Positions 15,257 to 24,136 of a stretch of DNA of 42,605 nt are shown here, in pieces. The notes below the pieces were generated by a model. The model did not search any database. It had not been told where the DNA came from and worked only from the letters and a program-made list of their open reading frames with translations. The stretch is from Deltaproteobacteria bacterium (GTDB lineage: Bacteria; Desulfobacterota; Binatia; UBA9968): assembly GCA_009379725.1 (NCBI GenBank), contig WHTF01000018.1, forward strand, positions 1 to 42,605, written 5' to 3'. The translations under genes were made by a program, and so were the position numbers. Position 1 is the first letter of the stretch. Every line of letters begins with the position of its first letter.

Positions 15257-16432
15257 TCACCCTTTTCCTAGTCGCGATAATCTCTCGGCCGCAGCTGCAA
15301 GGGTTTCATCGCTTTTGCACACGGCGAAACGCGCAAGATATTTGCTCAGGTGTTTGTTGGATTCTTGATAGAACGCACTGGGTGGAATACAGGCGACGCC
15401 CACATCTTTCGTTAGCCAGCGCGCGAACACAACATCATCCTCCACGCGAGCAGGCGCGACACCGCGCCAGTCAACCATAATGAAATAGCTCCCTTGTGGC
15501 TGGAGAACTTTGAATCCGGCCTTTTGTAGGACATCGACCATCCGGTCGCGCTTAGCCTGATAGGTCGCCCGCAAATGATTGAAAAACGTGGACGGCAGGC
15601 TGAGCGCTGTGGTGGCCGCGGCTTGCAATGGCGAGGACACTGCGAAGGTGATGAACTGGTGCGCGCGGTTAACCGCGTTGACCAACTCTTCATCTCCGAT
15701 TGCCCAACCGACCTTCCAGCCGGTGACGCTAAACGTTTTGCCCAGGCTGCTGATCGTTAGCGTGCGTTGCGCCATACCCGGTAACATGGCGAGCCGCGTA
15801 TGCGTTAGGTTGTCATAGAGAATATGTTCGTAGACTTCGTCGGTGATCGCGATCACGTTATGCTTCGTGCAGAGATCCGCGATGACGGTGAGTTCGTCCC
15901 GTGAAAAAACTTTGCCGGTCGGATTTTGCGGTGTGTTGACGATGATCGCGCGGGTCCGCGTATTGAACGCGTCGGCAAGCTCGTCCGGATCGAAAATCCA
16001 ATTGTCGCCGCGCAGTGGGACATAACGCGGTGTAACGCCCGCCATAACCATATTCGGAACGTAACTGTCATACACCGGTTCAAACACAATCACTTCATCG
16101 CCGGCATCGGTCAGTCCGAGGATGGCTGCGAAGACCGCCTCGGTGGCTCCGGAAGTGATGAGCACGTTTATTTCCGGATCAACCCTTTGTCCGTAGAAGC
16201 GCTCGGCATGGCGTGCGACCGCATCCCGTACTGCCGGCATCCCAATGCCCGGCGCATATTGATTCAAATCGCTGTTGACTGCCTTTACCGCGGCCGCCAA
16301 GACCTCGGGCGGACCGTCGAAGTCCGGCGCACCCTGGCCGAGATTGATCGCACTAAACTCTCGCGCCAGCGCATTGATCTCAACGAAGACGGTTGTTCCA
16401 AATCCGGCTACACGCCGGGCCATAGCTGACAT
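15257..16432 (-). CDS. PLP-dependent class I/II aminotransferase
   Basis: A cytosolic fold-type I aminotransferase of 391 residues. PLP contacts: Asn170 in NTPQNPTGK, Asp198 and Tyr201 in ITDEVYEH, and the Schiff-base lysine Lys232 in SSLGKTFSVTGWKVGW. The start (residues 30-40, NLGQGAPDFDGP) and the ISSLGKTFS motif fit the kynurenine/methionine aminotransferase (YbdL-like) branch, so the amino donor is probably a bulky or sulfur/aromatic amino acid; this is inferred. Single gene, divergent from the amidase. Confidence 0.88.
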   Translation of the reverse strand: MSAMARRVAGFGTTVFVEINALAREFSAINLGQGAPDFDGPPEVLAAAVKAVNSDLNQYAPGIGMPAVRDAVARHAERFYGQRVDPEINVLITSGATEAVFAAILGLTDAGDEVIVFEPVYDSYVPNMVMAGVTPRYVPLRGDNWIFDPDELADAFNTRTRAIIVNTPQNPTGKVFSRDELTVIADLCTKHNVIAITDEVYEHILYDNLTHTRLAMLPGMAQRTLTISSLGKTFSVTGWKVGWAIGDEELVNAVNRAHQFITFAVSSPLQAAATTALSLPSTFFNHLRATYQAKRDRMVDVLQKAGFKVLQPQGSYFIMVDWRGVAPARVEDDVVFARWLTKDVGVACIPPSAFYQESNKHLSKYLARFAVCKSDETLAAAAERLSRLGKG

Positions 16433-16587
16433 TGTGTTATGAACCCCCGTTAACTACTTTGTTGGGAATAATCATTAACCGCGGTAGATTTCAACGGCAA
16501 CCTAATGCTTGAATATTTACCCTGGACATTTTCACCGGCTTTCACTATCAAGGGCTTTATCGACTTAGCGAATAAGGAGATCGTTCA

Positions 16588-18087
16588 ATGGCTCAATCTA
16601 ACGCACCCTTCAATGTTGTCGAAACGACCATCGACGATATTCACGGAGCTTTTAAATCCGGCAGGCTCACTTGCCGCCAATTAGTGCAGCTGTATCTCGA
16701 TCGCATAGAGGCGTTTGACAAGAAGGGGCCAGCCATCAACGCCATCATCACGGTCAACTCTGGTGCGCTCGCTGAAGCCGATCGTCTCGACGCCGCTTAT
16801 ACGGCGTCAGGCCCTGTCGGTTCCCTGCACGGCATTCCTGTGATCTTCAAGGACCAGGGCGATGTCAAAGGCATGCCGACCACATTGGGGTCGTTGTTGT
16901 TCAAGGACTACTATCCGGATCGAGATTCGTTTGTTGCTGAGAAACTAAAAAAGGCTGGCGCGGTGATCCTCGCGAAAGCAACGCTGGGGGAACTAGGCGG
17001 CGGCGATACGCATGGTTCGCTCTTCGGTTCGACGCGTAATCCTTACGATACCCAACGCACGGTGGGCGGTTCTTCTGGAGGTTCGGCGGCGGCAGTATCG
17101 GCGAATTATTCGACGATCGGAATCGGACAGGAAGGGTTGGCATCCATCCGCAGGCCGTCGACATGGAATTGCATCGCCGGCATGCGTCCCACTGCCGGCC
17201 TGGTCAGCCGCGGCGGAGTTTATGGCTGCTGGCCGGAGATCAACGGATCGCTCGGTCCCATGGCTCGCACCGTTGGCGACTTGGCGGCTCTCTTGGACGT
17301 GATGGCGGGTTACGATCCGGAGGACCCGGTGACCGCGAGGGGTGTCGGTCATATTGCGCACAGCTTTAAAACTTTTCTCGACAAGAAGGGCTTGAAAGGC
17401 GCGCGCATCGGTATCTTGCGCGAGACCATGGGACTTAACAGTGAGCCTGGTTCTGAGGACTTTCAAAAGATCAGCGAGGTATTCGACAAAGCTGTGCGGG
17501 ATCTAAAGGCCAGCGGCGCCGAGATCATCGATCCGATCACGATTCCAAAGCTCAATGACTTGCTGGCTAAACGATCGGGCGGGCCCGGAGATGCGGACAA
17601 ATCTTTTCAGGCTTACTACGGCCGGAGCGCCAATCCGCCATTCAAATCACGCGAAGAAGTCATCGCCGCGCCCGAGTTCGCAAAAGTTGTGCGACGCTCG
17701 CAAGACCGCTTCAAGAAAAATCCGGATCCCATGAAACACTACGAGAGTCTCAAGGCGCAAGACGAATTGATGACCCACTTTCTCAAAGTGATGGCCGATC
17801 ACCGCTTAGACGCGATCGTGCATAAGGCGGTCGAGCACCAGCCAACGCTCATCAAAGACGGTGTGAACCCGCCGTTCGTCGACCAAAAGGGCGCGCCGCA
17901 TTTGAACACATTCCTGGTCTTCGTTCCGACCATTGTCGTGCCTGCGGGATTCACGCGCGATAATCTTCCCACCGGGATTTGCTTTGTTGGACGGCCCTAC
18001 GATGACGGTTCATTGATTAAATTCGCCTATTCGTACGAACAGGCGACGCAGCATCGCCGGCCGCCGGCAAGCACGACGGCGTTGTGA
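16588..18087 (+). CDS. Amidase-signature family hydrolase
   Basis: 499 residues with the Ser-cisSer-Lys triad of amidase-signature enzymes: Lys88 (IFKDQGD), Ser162 in the GGSSGGSAAA loop, and nucleophile Ser186 in LASIRRP. The 24-residue gap between the two serines matches known members. The glycines that normally precede the nucleophile (GGSIR) are replaced by Leu-Ala, so the oxyanion loop is altered. There is no signal peptide, so it is probably cytosolic; substrate unknown. It is not clustered with gatB or gatC, so a catabolic amidase is more likely than a GatA subunit. Ribosome binding site AAGGAGA. Confidence 0.88.
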   Translation: MAQSNAPFNVVETTIDDIHGAFKSGRLTCRQLVQLYLDRIEAFDKKGPAINAIITVNSGALAEADRLDAAYTASGPVGSLHGIPVIFKDQGDVKGMPTTLGSLLFKDYYPDRDSFVAEKLKKAGAVILAKATLGELGGGDTHGSLFGSTRNPYDTQRTVGGSSGGSAAAVSANYSTIGIGQEGLASIRRPSTWNCIAGMRPTAGLVSRGGVYGCWPEINGSLGPMARTVGDLAALLDVMAGYDPEDPVTARGVGHIAHSFKTFLDKKGLKGARIGILRETMGLNSEPGSEDFQKISEVFDKAVRDLKASGAEIIDPITIPKLNDLLAKRSGGPGDADKSFQAYYGRSANPPFKSREEVIAAPEFAKVVRRSQDRFKKNPDPMKHYESLKAQDELMTHFLKVMADHRLDAIVHKAVEHQPTLIKDGVNPPFVDQKGAPHLNTFLVFVPTIVVPAGFTRDNLPTGICFVGRPYDDGSLIKFAYSYEQATQHRRPPASTTAL

Positions 18088-18166
18088 TGCGTGAAGGAAG
18101 GTTGGGCCCGGCGGCCGGATCGGTTAGGTCGCTGGAACGCTATGTAGCGATAAGGACAGCTTTGTA

Positions 18167-18190
18167 GGGGCAACCCCGTGTGGTTGACCT
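18167..18190. repeat. Short imperfect palindrome after the amidase
   Basis: GGGGCAACC and GGTTGACC form an imperfect hairpin in the gap between the convergent amidase and DUF35 genes. It resembles dispersed GTAGGGGC-type intergenic palindromes, but a single copy is seen here. Confidence 0.35.
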
Positions 18191-18217
18191 CTTGTGAGCA
18201 GTCAACGCGGTCAGTGA

Positions 18218-18649
18218 TTATGAAACTAAAGGCTTGAATTTCGGCAGCCAGACCTCAGGCGATTGCTGTTCGAAGACGACGGAAACGGTCATGCCGAGCT
18301 TCACATCTTCGACCGGACAGCCGACCACGTTGCTGATCATGCGCGGGCCTTCATCCAGGTCGATCCAGGCGATGACATAGGGGATCTCCTTTTCAAACGC
18401 CATCGACGCTGCGCGGCCGACGACCTGGCGGATGACCGTGAAGGAATAGACTTGGCCCTTGCCGCTGAGTTCTTGCCATTCGAGCCGTTCGCTGCCACAT
18501 TCGTAACAGGCCGGTCGGGGCGTCCACACATAGGCTTGACAATCCCGGCAGCGTTGCATCACGAGTTTGTTCTGCGCGGCCGCCTCCCAAAACGGTTTGG
18601 CTTCACTGGTGATTGCCGGTAACGGTTTTCCGACGTCTACTTCAGCCAT
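18218..18649 (-). CDS. DUF35 OB-fold/zinc-ribbon protein
   Basis: 143 residues. The zinc ribbon uses Cys34, Cys37, Cys48 and Cys51 (CRDC and CYEC), preceded by a helical start with KPFWEAAAQNKLVMQRC. An OB-fold follows (from about residue 60; GKGQVYSFTVIRQV and EIPYVIAWIDLDEGPR). DUF35 proteins partner thiolase-like enzymes, bind acyl-CoA and are needed for activity in acetoacetyl-CoA synthesis or steroid side-chain retro-aldol cleavage. It lies 6 bases after the thiolase-like gene on the same strand, which matches that partnership. Confidence 0.9.
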   Translation of the reverse strand: MAEVDVGKPLPAITSEAKPFWEAAAQNKLVMQRCRDCQAYVWTPRPACYECGSERLEWQELSGKGQVYSFTVIRQVVGRAASMAFEKEIPYVIAWIDLDEGPRMISNVVGCPVEDVKLGMTVSVVFEQQSPEVWLPKFKPLVS

Positions 18650-18655
18650 GAATTC

Positions 18656-19870
18656 TTATACTTCGTTTCCGAGGACGGCCACGGCGCAGCAACCGAGGTT
18701 TTTGCCGTAAGGGAGCACGCCCAACCCGCTGACCAACCCGGTCTTCGCGTTAGTTACTTGTCTTTCGCCAGCTTCGCCGCGCAGCTGGCGCGCGGCTTCG
18801 ATGATATGCAGCATGCCGCCGGCCGTCGAAGGCTGGCCGACGTTGATCATGCCGCCGCCGGTTTGGATCGGCAGTTGTCCTTGGTATGTAAAATCGGTTC
18901 GTTCGAAGAAACCGAGATCTCCTTTGGCGCAAAACTCCAGATCTTCGATCTGCAAATAAACAACGATAATGTAGTCGTCGTAGAGCTGCAAAAAGTTGAT
19001 GTCACTGTTTTTGACGCCGGCCATTTCCATGGCGACTTTGCCGGCATCTTTGACGCCCATAACGAGAGTATTGGAGCCGGCCCGCGGACCATAGGACGGG
19101 TTGCTCCGTTCGCCGAATCCTTTCAGATAGATCGGTTTCTTACGCAGCGTTTTGGCGCGCTCGGGTGAAGCCAAAATATAGGCTCTGCCGCCGTTGGCCG
19201 GCATAACGCAGTCGAGCAACCGGACCGGATCAGCGACCAAGCGTGAGTTTTTATAGTCATCAATGGTGATCGGTTTCCTGAGATAGGCGAGCGGGTTCAG
19301 GCTCGCATGATAGCGGCCGGCAACGGCAATCTTGCCGAAGTGATCGAGAGTCGCGCCATACTCGTGCATGTAGCGGCGCATGACCATAGCGATCTTGCTG
19401 TTCGGTCCCATCGTGCCATAAGGAATTTCCCAGTCGCGCATATCGCCGGGCTGGATACCGCCACCGAAATGTTCGGAGAATGGTGCCGCCGCGCCGATGC
19501 ATAAAGCAATATCGATTAACCCTGAGTGGATCGCCGCGGCCATCCCGCCTATAAGCGAAACCGCCCCGGCGCCGCCGGTTGCGCCACCGAGCAGAAAGCC
19601 CGGCGTGATTCCCAGAATCTCAGCCACTTCTTCTGGCCAAAAGGGTTGAGGATAGGCGGTGGGGATGGTGACTCCCAGACCTTGGCCGTTGAGATCTTTC
19701 AGACTGAGCCCGGCGTCATCCAGCGCGAGACGCATCGCCCAGGCCAAGTACTCGGCGCTCGATTTGCGCGGCTCCCCGGGTTTCGACCCCAGACGATCCG
19801 TCGGTGTTTCACCGAGGCCGACGATTGCTGCTTTATTGCGAAGACTCATAGTTGCTGGCGCTGTTTTCAT
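18656..19870 (-). CDS. Thiolase-like (SCP2/Ltp2-type) enzyme lacking the usual nucleophile Cys
   Basis: 404 residues from the ATG at 19870; another ATG at 19849 is also possible, and the frame is open further upstream. The thiolase fold is seen from KAAIVGLGETPTDR to the C-terminal GLGVLPYG...LGCCAVAVLG. Where ordinary thiolases have the acyl-accepting cysteine, this protein has GGATGGAGAVS with no cysteine. The conserved GGMINVGQPSTAGGMLHI and EAARQLRGEAGERQV stretches mark the lipid-transfer/SCP2 thiolase branch. With the adjacent DUF35 gene, the layout matches Ltp2-DUF35 retro-aldolases of steroid side-chain breakdown. Retro-aldol cleavage of a CoA ester is the best inference. Confidence 0.85.
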   Translation of the reverse strand: MKTAPATMSLRNKAAIVGLGETPTDRLGSKPGEPRKSSAEYLAWAMRLALDDAGLSLKDLNGQGLGVTIPTAYPQPFWPEEVAEILGITPGFLLGGATGGAGAVSLIGGMAAAIHSGLIDIALCIGAAAPFSEHFGGGIQPGDMRDWEIPYGTMGPNSKIAMVMRRYMHEYGATLDHFGKIAVAGRYHASLNPLAYLRKPITIDDYKNSRLVADPVRLLDCVMPANGGRAYILASPERAKTLRKKPIYLKGFGERSNPSYGPRAGSNTLVMGVKDAGKVAMEMAGVKNSDINFLQLYDDYIIVVYLQIEDLEFCAKGDLGFFERTDFTYQGQLPIQTGGGMINVGQPSTAGGMLHIIEAARQLRGEAGERQVTNAKTGLVSGLGVLPYGKNLGCCAVAVLGNEV

Positions 19871-19960
19871 CGGACCATAGAATACCGGGTGGGCGAATGC
19901 AAGAAATTTCCGCCCCCCGCGCTTAATGCTATTCAGCGGAGCCCCGCGATTCCAGTGCAA

Positions 19961-20212
19961 TCATTCGGATCGGCGTTGCGGCCTGAAAACGACCTTGGCC
20001 TTTTGCTGGACGAATTGGCCGACCAACCGGTTGATCGTGACGGAAACTTGATTGTTGGTGATCTCCGGCTGCTTGCAGTCGTCGCTGAAGCAATCCTGTT
20101 GGTGTCCTAAAAGATCCTTCTTCATATTCCCAAGATCCAACGACCGACCAGCCACGATTGGGACTAAAATCCCCTTGGCGTCATTTGCCTTATCGCGGCT
20201 GACTTCGTTCAT
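19961..20212 (-). CDS. Hypothetical 83-aa protein
   Basis: An 83-codon frame upstream of the thiolase gene on the same strand. It has two cysteines (DCFSDDC) and a C-terminal VSVTINRLVGQFVQQKAKVV stretch. No ribosome binding site is evident and no family is recognised. It is kept because the frame fills the gap and has a protein-like composition, but it may be chance. Confidence 0.35.
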   Translation of the reverse strand: MNEVSRDKANDAKGILVPIVAGRSLDLGNMKKDLLGHQQDCFSDDCKQPEITNNQVSVTINRLVGQFVQQKAKVVFRPQRRSE

Positions 20213-20215
20213 CCG

Positions 20216-20459
20216 ATATTTATTTTATTGCTCGCGGTACCGGTTGTTTTCGTCCGCATTTATTCCATAAAGCTAGGACTTGCTAAGTGCCCTAGATGCG
20301 GCGAATTTGATAACGGCGATCCACGCAAGCCATTTGGTCAGAGATCACCCCGAATTGGGTGGGGCGTGGGTCGAGAAGGAGTTTCCATCTGCGCCCGGTG
20401 AATATCAGAGTCACAGTCTTTCGCTTGCATCCGAGGAGATGGAACTTGTCGACTCCTAA
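20216..20459 (+). pseudogene. Possible decayed membrane/zinc-ribbon small protein
   Basis: The plus frame reads a hydrophobic segment (IFILLLAVPVVFVRI), then KLGLAKCPRCGEF with a CxxC pair, then RIGWGVGREGVSICAR, and stops at 20399-20401. A one-base shift continues as GEYQSHSLSLASEEMELVDS to a stop at 20457-20459. One membrane helix followed by a two-part zinc ribbon is a common small-protein design, and both halves look protein-like. There is no good start codon (TTG at 20228 or ATT at 20222). Could be a broken gene or coincidence. Confidence 0.3.
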
Positions 20460-20665
20460 CTAAGGGCATGCTAACAAGCGCTTTAACCGGACGGCGAAGA
20501 CGTAGTGCGGTTCCACGATCCCCGTACCTACAACAGTGGGGGTAGGCGCACGCGATTCGGAATCGAAGCCGTCTTCAGTGAGCACGCTTTCCATGGTGCC
20601 GGCGGGCGAACCGACGATGCGGGTCGGTTCGGTTTTCATGACATGCGTTGCTCTGAGTTTCCAGT
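20460..20665. other. Intergenic stretch, nothing recognised
   Basis: No supportable gene, terminator or repeat seen. With the decayed frame before it, this makes about 450 bases without an intact gene upstream of the end of the dehydrogenase gene. Confidence 0.4.
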
Positions 20666-21667
20666 CTATGGATTTCCAAAGCCTTGGAGCGTCCCATCGG
20701 GTGTTCTGACTACGTGTTTGAGCGGCGCACCCGAAAGATAGCGGCGCGTGTTGTCGCGGACCAGTTCACTCATCCTTCTCCACGATTCGCGCCCGCCGTT
20801 CCCGCCGACATGGGGCGTCATCAGCACGTTGGGAAGATCCCAGAGCGGGCTTGTCGCGGATAACGGTTCTTGGGCGAAAGCGTCGAGCCCGGCGCCGCTG
20901 ATGCGGCCTTCGGCGAGAGCGCGGGCCAGTGCCGCCTCGTCCACCACCTTGCCGCGGGAGATGTTCACCAGAACCGCCGTCTCTTTCATGCGCGCAATCC
21001 TTTCGGCGCTCAGGAATCCCTCGGTGCCGCTGTCGAGCGGCATCGCCACCATTACCACGTCGGCCGTGGGAAGCACCTCGCCCACCTTTTCCCGGGGTAC
21101 CACGCGGTCGATCTCGGGCACGGCGGGGGCGGGCGCGCGGGTGACGCAGATCACCTCCATGTCAAATGCCTTGGCCTTGCGCGCGATGTCCTGACCGATG
21201 CGGCCCATGCCGAGGATCACCATGCGCGCGCGCTCGGGCGCGATCATATGGAGGGACATAGCCTGGCGCGCCCAAACCCGCTGCGCGCGCAAAGGCTCGT
21301 ACCGGCGAAAGCCACGCATGACGCCCAGCATCAGGGCCATGGCGTGGCTGGCCAGCACCGGCTGACTAACGTCGCCGCTATTAGTGACCCAGACACCCTC
21401 GGGAAGCCCTGCGTTCAGCCCGATTTCGATGCCCACGGTGGTGAACTGGATCCACTTGAGCGCCCGGCCCCTCTCCCGCACCAGCCTCGCGAACGCGGGT
21501 TTGAAGGCGGAATTGTAAACATGAAGGATTTCCGCGCCATCGAGCGCATCGGCCAGGGACTCGAGGCTATTGGCCTTGGCCGCCTCGACTTCGGGAAAGT
21601 CGCGCAGGAACGCTTCGTCCACCACATCGTTGCTGGCGTGCACGAACTGGGCAATGCGAACTGTCAT
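20666..21667 (-). CDS. D-2-hydroxyacid dehydrogenase family protein
   Basis: 333 residues; the ATG at 21667 is chosen because GAGAGGG lies 6 bases upstream. The NAD-binding motif GMGRIGQDIARKA is intact. The catalytic set is present: Arg in NISRGKVVDEAAL, Glu in FAQEPL and His in TPHVGGNG. It reduces a 2-keto acid or oxidises a D-2-hydroxy acid with NAD(P)H; the substrate cannot be told. The gene is visibly richer in G and C at third codon positions than its neighbours, and its antisense frame stays open for over 280 codons as a result. This hints at recent transfer from a high-GC donor. Confidence 0.9.
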   Translation of the reverse strand: MTVRIAQFVHASNDVVDEAFLRDFPEVEAAKANSLESLADALDGAEILHVYNSAFKPAFARLVRERGRALKWIQFTTVGIEIGLNAGLPEGVWVTNSGDVSQPVLASHAMALMLGVMRGFRRYEPLRAQRVWARQAMSLHMIAPERARMVILGMGRIGQDIARKAKAFDMEVICVTRAPAPAVPEIDRVVPREKVGEVLPTADVVMVAMPLDSGTEGFLSAERIARMKETAVLVNISRGKVVDEAALARALAEGRISGAGLDAFAQEPLSATSPLWDLPNVLMTPHVGGNGGRESWRRMSELVRDNTRRYLSGAPLKHVVRTPDGTLQGFGNP

Positions 21668-21959
21668 TACGGCCCTCTCTGGTCTCGGCACGCCGGCGCG
21701 CCCGATCGCGAATAGGAAATTTAAAATACCCTTTTTCTCTGACAGGAGGTATAGCGACGAACCGGCGAGTCGTCAATCGCACTAGTGTTTGGTTGAAATT
21801 GCGCTGTTTGCGGTGATGGCGTTACCCGATTTAAACGAGAAATGGGAAGCACCGTTTCTTGCGTATGCCATGGTTGACCGTTCTTGCCCAGCGATGATAC
21901 TTATCGGACGAGATTGTTTTGGAGTGCTTCAAGCTACGCTGTGTGTTGCGAGGGAACTT

Positions 21960-22988
21960 ATGAAAAAAGTCACGTTACGGGGGAAATTGGTTCGTGCGCG
22001 GTTTATTTGCCTGGCGCTGTGCCTGTTTGTGCTCGGCGCGATAACGGTGCCCGGCTTTGCGCGAGCGGAAAAATTCATCATCGCCTGGTCGGCGGTGAGC
22101 GCGCTCAATTCGCCGTTCTGGGTGATGAATGACGCCGGGCTGTTAAAGCAGGAAGGTTTGGATATGGAGCTGGTCTACATCGCCAGCTCGCCGACTGTGG
22201 CGCGGGCGACTCTCGCCGGCGATATCGTGATATCCGGCGCCAATAGCCAAGTTATTGTGGATGTCGGCCTGAACGGTGGAGATCTGGTTGCCATGGGCGC
22301 CATCACCAATGTCGTTGCGTTTTACATCATGGCCGCGCCCGAAATCAAAACAGTGACCGATCTTCGGGGCAAGGTCGTCGGCGTTACGCGCTTCGGCGCC
22401 TCCACCGATTTCGGTATGCGCATGTTGCTGTCGAAGTATGGGCTCGAGGCAGCCAAGGACGTTCCTTTCATTCAGATCGGGGGCATGCCGGAGCTGGCGG
22501 CTGCGCTGTCCCAAAAAACCGTCTTCGCCGCGCCGATGTCACAGCCGATGGTTTACCTTGCGCAAAAAGCGGGAATGCGGATGCTCGCTAATTTGGCGAA
22601 GGAAGACATTCCTTTCATGCACATCGGTCTTACGACTTCGAAGCGGTGGATCAGGGAACATCGGCCCCAGGCAAAGGCTTTCATACGCGCTTACGGAAGG
22701 GCAATTCATTTCATGCACACGCGTAAGGAGCAGACCAAGGCGATTTTTGCCAAGTACACGAAGATCAATGACATGGGAATGCTCGACGGCAGTCTTCAAT
22801 ACGGCTACGACTTCATGGAGAAAATTCCGTTTGTGAAAGCCCAGGCTTTCCAGGTGACTTTGGACCAAATCGCTCGAACCAATCCGAAAGCCAAGCAAGC
22901 CAAACCCGAACAGTTCTTCGACAACAGCTTGGTTCAAGAGCTGGTGGACGAGGGATTCTTTACAAAACTTTGGGGCAAGAAGCCATGA
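21960..22988 (+). CDS. NMT1/SsuA-type substrate-binding protein
   Basis: 342 residues with a signal peptide (basic MKKVTLRGKLVRAR, hydrophobic core, cut near ARAEKF). The mature part starts FIIAWSAVSALNSPFWVMND, as in NMT1/THI5-like periplasmic binding proteins of ABC importers for sulfonates, nitriles and pyrimidines. The DLRGKVVGVTRFGASTDFGMR block is the family core. Start at 21960 is set by the signal peptide and a GGGAA ribosome binding site, although the frame is open 57 codons further upstream. No permease or ATPase gene is adjacent. Its stop overlaps the next start (ATGA), so it is coupled to the ornithine-cyclodeaminase-like gene. Confidence 0.87.
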   Translation: MKKVTLRGKLVRARFICLALCLFVLGAITVPGFARAEKFIIAWSAVSALNSPFWVMNDAGLLKQEGLDMELVYIASSPTVARATLAGDIVISGANSQVIVDVGLNGGDLVAMGAITNVVAFYIMAAPEIKTVTDLRGKVVGVTRFGASTDFGMRMLLSKYGLEAAKDVPFIQIGGMPELAAALSQKTVFAAPMSQPMVYLAQKAGMRMLANLAKEDIPFMHIGLTTSKRWIREHRPQAKAFIRAYGRAIHFMHTRKEQTKAIFAKYTKINDMGMLDGSLQYGYDFMEKIPFVKAQAFQVTLDQIARTNPKAKQAKPEQFFDNSLVQELVDEGFFTKLWGKKP

Positions 22989-24088
22989 CGCTTATTCTCA
23001 ACAACGACGACGTCCAGAGCGTGCTGACCATGGAAATCACCATGAAGGCGTTGGAGCAGGCGTACACCGAGCTGACGCGCCAGGAGGCAGTGTGCCGCCC
23101 GCGCATCGATATCCAAATCCCCACCAAGGATCCTAGCAAAATTTATCAGTGGGGCACCATGGAAGGCGGGTCGATGTCGGGCTACTTCGCCATCCGCATG
23201 AAGTCGGATGTGATCTACGAGCAGGAATATCAGGGAGCGATCACCCAGGAGAAGTATTGCGTCCGGCCGGGAAGGTTTTGTGGTTTGATTCTGTTGATCG
23301 ATATTCAAAACGGCGAACCGCTGGCCTTGATCAACGACGGCTATTTGCAACATATGCGCGTCGGCGCCGATTCCGGCATAGGCGTGAAATACATCGCCAG
23401 GGAAGACGCCGAAGTCGTCGGCATGATCGGCTCGGGCGGGATGGCGCGGTCGCATGTCGAGTCGTTCTTGCTGGCAAGAAAGATCAAAAAGATCCAAGTC
23501 TACAGTCCCACCAAGGCTCATCGCGAGGAGTATGCAAAAGAGATCGGCGAGAAATACGGTTTAGAGGTCGTGCCGGTGAGCACGCCGAGAGATGCCTACA
23601 AAGGCGCGCATATCATTGCGGGGTGCACGGACTCGTCAGTGCCCATCGTCATCGGCAAATGGCTGGAAGAGGGGACGCATGTCACCTGCGTCGGCGGCAA
23701 GCCGGACGAGGATACGTTGAAACGCATCGATGTTTCTTTGCGCCTCGGTAACGCGCCCCATCCCTGGGGGCTGCCCGAGTTCGGTCTCGCCGACGAGTAT
23801 ATTACGTACGCCGCCAAGCCCAATGAGAATGCCGATTTTCAAATGAAACGGACCGGAAAAAGGGGACACGGGATGATTGCGGCGGACCGCGCTGTCCTCT
23901 TAGAGGAACTTTTGACCGGAAAGAAAAAGGGACGCACATCGGATCAACAGATCACTTACTCAGAGCGGGGCAATATTCAGGGGGCGCAGTTTTTTGCCGT
24001 GGCGGGGAAAGTTTATGAATTGGCCAAGGCCAAAGGACTAGGCAGAGACATTCCCACCGATTGGTTGTTGCAGGATATCAGGGATTGA
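22985..24088 (+). CDS. Ornithine cyclodeaminase/mu-crystallin family enzyme 1
   Basis: 367 residues. The start (MTLILNNDDVQSVLTME) and the NAD-binding Rossmann part (VGMIGSGGMARSHVESFLLARKIKKIQVYSPT, split around residues 145-175) place it in the ornithine cyclodeaminase/mu-crystallin family. Members deaminate or reduce small amino or imino acids, for example ornithine to proline or ketimine reduction. The start is fixed by ATGA overlap with the binding-protein gene. Substrate unknown; the neighbouring binding protein may import it. Confidence 0.85.
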   Translation: MTLILNNDDVQSVLTMEITMKALEQAYTELTRQEAVCRPRIDIQIPTKDPSKIYQWGTMEGGSMSGYFAIRMKSDVIYEQEYQGAITQEKYCVRPGRFCGLILLIDIQNGEPLALINDGYLQHMRVGADSGIGVKYIAREDAEVVGMIGSGGMARSHVESFLLARKIKKIQVYSPTKAHREEYAKEIGEKYGLEVVPVSTPRDAYKGAHIIAGCTDSSVPIVIGKWLEEGTHVTCVGGKPDEDTLKRIDVSLRLGNAPHPWGLPEFGLADEYITYAAKPNENADFQMKRTGKRGHGMIAADRAVLLEELLTGKKKGRTSDQQITYSERGNIQGAQFFAVAGKVYELAKAKGLGRDIPTDWLLQDIRD

Positions 24089-24136
24089 AACAACCGTGTA
24101 CGTGATACGTGCCCTCATGACTTCACGAGGCCTATA

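Noticed and set aside
20870-21715. 281-codon plus-strand frame
   Set aside because: Shadow of the high-GC dehydrogenase gene, whose catalytic motifs are all intact on the minus strand.
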